Source: PALSA-1004 sp046715035 (GTDB lineage Bacteria; Pseudomonadota; Gammaproteobacteria; Burkholderiales; SG8-41). From it: a stretch of DNA of 18,751 nt. The position numbers and the translations under genes are program-made. Shown here piece by piece: positions 16,583 through 18,751 of the stretch; position 1 is the stretch's first letter; the number at the start of each line of letters is the position of its first letter. The notes under the pieces are model-generated. The model worked only from the letters and a program-made list of their open reading frames with translations, did not search any database and was not told the DNA's origin. The stretch covers positions 1-18,751 of the forward strand of contig JBKJZR010000211.1 of the NCBI GenBank assembly GCA_046715035.1, read 5' to 3'.

Positions 16583-18007
16583 ATGTCACAGCGTAAATCC
16601 GCGCCCGTAGTCGCGCGCCTGCCCGCCCACGTCAAGCTGTTCGTACTCGATACCAATGTGCTGATGCACGACCCCACGAGTCTGTTTCGTTTCGAGGAAC
16701 ACGACGTCTACATCCCCATGGCCACCCTCGAAGCGCTCGACGGCAACAAGAAGGGTATGACGGAAGTGGCGCGCAACGCGCGCCAGGCCAGCCGCTTTCT
16801 CGACGAAATCGTCACCGGCAGCGAGCACAATATCGAGCACGGCATCGATCTGCAGGCGCACAAGGGTGGTGATGCCAAGGGACGGCTGTTCCTGCAGACC
16901 CAGGCGATCAGCGGTGAACTGCCCGCGCGGCTCGCCAGCGGCAAGGCCGACAACCAGATCATCGGGGTGGTCAAGTTCCTGCAGGAGGCGCATTCCGCGC
17001 GCCAGGTGATCCTGGTCAGCAAGGACATCAACATGCGCATCAAGGCGCGTGCGCTGGGGTTCGCCGCCGAAGATTACTTCAACGACAAAGTGCTCGAGGA
17101 CACCGATCTCCTCTACAGCGGCACCCGCGAGCTGCCTGCGGATTTCTGGGAACGTCACGGCAAGGAAATGGAATCGTGGCAGCAATCCGGACACACTTAT
17201 TATCGGGTCAAGGGTCCGCTGTGCTCCAGCCTGCTCGTCAACGAATTCGTCTATCAGGAAGCGGACCGGCCGCTCTACGCGCAGGTCAAGGAAATCGCCG
17301 GCAAGACGGCGATCCTGCAGACGATCAAGGACTATGCGCACCAGCGCAACAACGTCTGGGGCATCACCGCCCGCAACCGCGAGCAGAACTTCGCGCTCAA
17401 CGTGCTGATGAATCCGGAAATCGATTTCGTTACCCTGCTCGGTCAGGCCGGCACGGGCAAGACGCTGCTGACGCTCGCTGCAGGCCTCATGCAGACGCTC
17501 GAGCACAAGACGTATTCCGAGATCATCATGACGCGCGTCACCGTGCCGGTCGGCGAGGACATCGGGTTCCTGCCCGGCACCGAAGAGGAAAAAATGAATC
17601 CCTGGATGGGCGCGCTCGAGGACAATCTCGACGTGCTCAACAAAACCGACGATGAAGCGGGGGAATGGGGGCGCGCTGCGACGCGCGATCTCATCCGCTC
17701 GCGCATCAAGGTCAAATCGCTCAATTTCATGCGCGGCCGCACGTTCATCAACAAGTTCCTGATCATCGACGAGACGCAGAACCTGACACCCAAGCAGATG
17801 AAAACGCTGATCACGCGTGCCGGCCCGGGCACCAAGGTGGTCTGCTGCGGCAACATTGCGCAGATCGATACGCCGTACCTGACGGAAGGCAGCTCCGGGC
17901 TTACGTACGTCGTCGATCGCTTCAAGGGCTGGCCGCACGGTGGGCACGTCACGCTGCAGCGCGGCGAGCGCTCGCGGCTGGCGGATTACGCGGCCGAACT
18001 GCTGTAG
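16583..18007 (+). CDS. PIN-PhoH fusion protein (PhoH2-type predicted RNase/ATPase), 474 aa
   Basis: Two-domain protein. The N-terminal PIN nuclease domain (about 17-150) opens with FVLDTNVLMHDP, whose D23 is a metal-binding residue, and further acidic residues follow (for example in MATLEALDGNKKG). The C-terminal PhoH ATPase domain (about 260-470) contains Walker A GQAGTGKT at about 286-293 and Walker B FLIIDETQNLTPKQMK at about 391-406. Family knowledge describes PhoH2 proteins as RNA helicases with PIN-dependent RNase activity; the cellular role is not settled. AGGAG at 16574-16578 lies only four bases before the ATG, a short but usable spacing. The length agrees with this family. It faces dnaB across 78 bases. 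A long antisense open frame covers the gene but is a GC artefact. Confidence 0.92.
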   Translation: MSQRKSAPVVARLPAHVKLFVLDTNVLMHDPTSLFRFEEHDVYIPMATLEALDGNKKGMTEVARNARQASRFLDEIVTGSEHNIEHGIDLQAHKGGDAKGRLFLQTQAISGELPARLASGKADNQIIGVVKFLQEAHSARQVILVSKDINMRIKARALGFAAEDYFNDKVLEDTDLLYSGTRELPADFWERHGKEMESWQQSGHTYYRVKGPLCSSLLVNEFVYQEADRPLYAQVKEIAGKTAILQTIKDYAHQRNNVWGITARNREQNFALNVLMNPEIDFVTLLGQAGTGKTLLTLAAGLMQTLEHKTYSEIIMTRVTVPVGEDIGFLPGTEEEKMNPWMGALEDNLDVLNKTDDEAGEWGRAATRDLIRSRIKVKSLNFMRGRTFINKFLIIDETQNLTPKQMKTLITRAGPGTKVVCCGNIAQIDTPYLTEGSSGLTYVVDRFKGWPHGGHVTLQRGERSRLADYAAELL

Positions 18008-18061
18008 CCGCGCGCATGCCCAGGTGCTCGCCGCGTGAGCGTGTGAGAGAGTTGGGCTCGG

Positions 18062-18077
18062 CGGGGACAATGCCCCG
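18062..18077. terminator. Weak hairpin between convergent phoH and dnaB genes
   Basis: CGGGG (18062-18066) pairs with CCCCG (18073-18077) around an ACAATG loop. It lies in the 78-base convergent spacer where a shared terminator is expected. There is no T-run on either strand, and five pairs is short, so this is only a candidate. Confidence 0.25.
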
Positions 18078-18085
18078 GACGACCG

Positions 18086-18751
18086 TCAGAACCGGCCCGG
18101 CGCGGCGAAATTCTCGAACTTGGTGTACTGGCCCAGAAACGTGAGCTTCACTGTGCCGATCGGGCCGTTGCGCTGTTTGCCGATGATGATTTCAGCGGTG
18201 CCTTTGTCCGCCGTGTCCGGGTTATACACCTCGTCGCGATAGATGAAGAGGATCAGATCAGCGTCCTGTTCGATCGCCCCGGATTCCCGCAGGTCGGACA
18301 TCACCGGCCGCTTGTTGGGCCGCTGCTCGAGGCCACGGTTGAGCTGTGACAACGCCATCACCGGCACGTTGAGCTCCTTGGCCACGGCCTTCAACGAGCG
18401 CGAAATCTCCGCGATTTCGGTCGCGCGATTCTCGCTGCTGTTGCCGACCTCCATCAGCTGCAGGTAGTCGACGATGATCAGGCCCAGCCCGGGCCCGCCG
18501 CATTGGCGGTAGAGGCGACGCGCGCGGCCGCGCAATTCGGTGGGGTTCAACATGCCGCTCTCGTCGACATAGATGGGCGCGTCGTTGAGCTTGCCCACGG
18601 CTGCGGTGAGCTTGTGCCAGTCGTCGTCGCTCAATGCGCCGGTGCGCAGCTTGTGCTGGTCGAGCCTGCCGACCGAACCCAGCATGCGCATGACGAGCTG
18701 CGTGCCCGCCATTTCCATGCTGAATACCGCGACGGGCATTTTCTCGCTCAA
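18086..18751 (-). CDS. dnaB: Replicative DNA helicase DnaB, C-terminal part (cut by the window edge)
   Basis: Hexameric helicase that unwinds DNA ahead of the replication fork. Only the last 221 residues are present; about half of the usual 450-470 residues, including the N-terminal domain, the linker and Walker A, lie beyond the right edge. Visible motifs in order are PVAVFSMEMAGTQLVMRML, LGLIIVDYLQLM (Walker B with the catalytic region), SQLNRGLEQRPNKRPVMSDLRESGAIEQDAD, and IIIGKQRNGPIGTVKL, which contains the arginine-finger/lysine region. The frame is open to the last base, so the TTG at 18751 is not a real start. The C-terminus ends in the usual short tail. No intein or break is visible in this half. 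Confidence 0.96.
   Translation of the reverse strand: MSEKMPVAVFSMEMAGTQLVMRMLGSVGRLDQHKLRTGALSDDDWHKLTAAVGKLNDAPIYVDESGMLNPTELRGRARRLYRQCGGPGLGLIIVDYLQLMEVGNSSENRATEIAEISRSLKAVAKELNVPVMALSQLNRGLEQRPNKRPVMSDLRESGAIEQDADLILFIYRDEVYNPDTADKGTAEIIIGKQRNGPIGTVKLTFLGQYTKFENFAAPGRF

Noticed and set aside
16586..18070. 494-residue open frame antisense to the phoH gene
   Set aside because: It mirrors the PIN-PhoH coding sequence in a GC-rich genome, has no recognisable domain, and the plus-strand protein has complete motifs.

Overview
The window is a GC-rich (roughly two-thirds G+C by eye), densely coding piece of a bacterial chromosome. Gene content points to a Gram-negative bacterium, most likely a betaproteobacterium: an lpxA-independent lipid A (L-Ara4N) modification set, a TesA/YbbA/YbbP trio as in Proteobacteria, MtfA, a PIN-PhoH protein beside a Bcp-type peroxiredoxin, and DnaB. 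The class assignment is an inference from family resemblance, not from a marker gene. No rRNA, tRNA, CRISPR array, insertion sequence or phage gene is visible.

Layout. 1-1188 (minus): a possible start of a gene running off the left edge, then an isocitrate/isopropylmalate dehydrogenase family gene. 1222-1845 (plus): mobA. 1854-8617 (minus): a tight six-gene run read right to left, ybbA-ybbP-rmuC-lipoprotein-mtfA-glk, with 4-base ATGA overlaps or gaps of 8-34 bases. 8616-9260 (plus): tesA, whose start codon shares two bases with the ybbA start codon. 9311-10369 (minus): selD, which is a selenoprotein with an in-frame UGA at codon 21. 10382-11434 (plus): selU/mnmH, divergent from selD by 12 bases. 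11513-16028 (plus): a partial 4-amino-4-deoxy-L-arabinose cluster: an ArnE-like SMR protein, arnC, a stand-alone ArnA formyltransferase, a stand-alone ArnA-type decarboxylase/dehydrogenase, and arnD. arnB and arnT are absent from the window. 16074-18007 (plus): a Bcp-type peroxiredoxin and a PIN-PhoH ATPase. 18086-18751 (minus): the C-terminal half of dnaB, cut by the right edge.

How the genes fit together. selD makes selenophosphate, which feeds both selenocysteine synthesis (which SelD itself needs here) and SelU-dependent selenium modification of tRNA wobble uridine. mobA makes the guanine-dinucleotide form of the molybdenum cofactor; with selenium use nearby it would suit a genome with a Mo/Se formate dehydrogenase, though none is in the window. 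mtfA and glk lie side by side, a pairing that makes sense for glucose use. The arn genes convert UDP-glucuronate products into undecaprenyl-linked Ara4N for lipid A and polymyxin resistance.

The most notable item is the selenocysteine-containing SelD: a standard ORF caller starts it downstream of the UGA (at a TTG at 10285) and loses the catalytic N-terminus. The hairpin immediately after the UGA fits a bacterial SECIS element. I see no wholly new multi-gene system; the other points of interest are local gene architecture, unusual active-site residues and unexplained hairpins.
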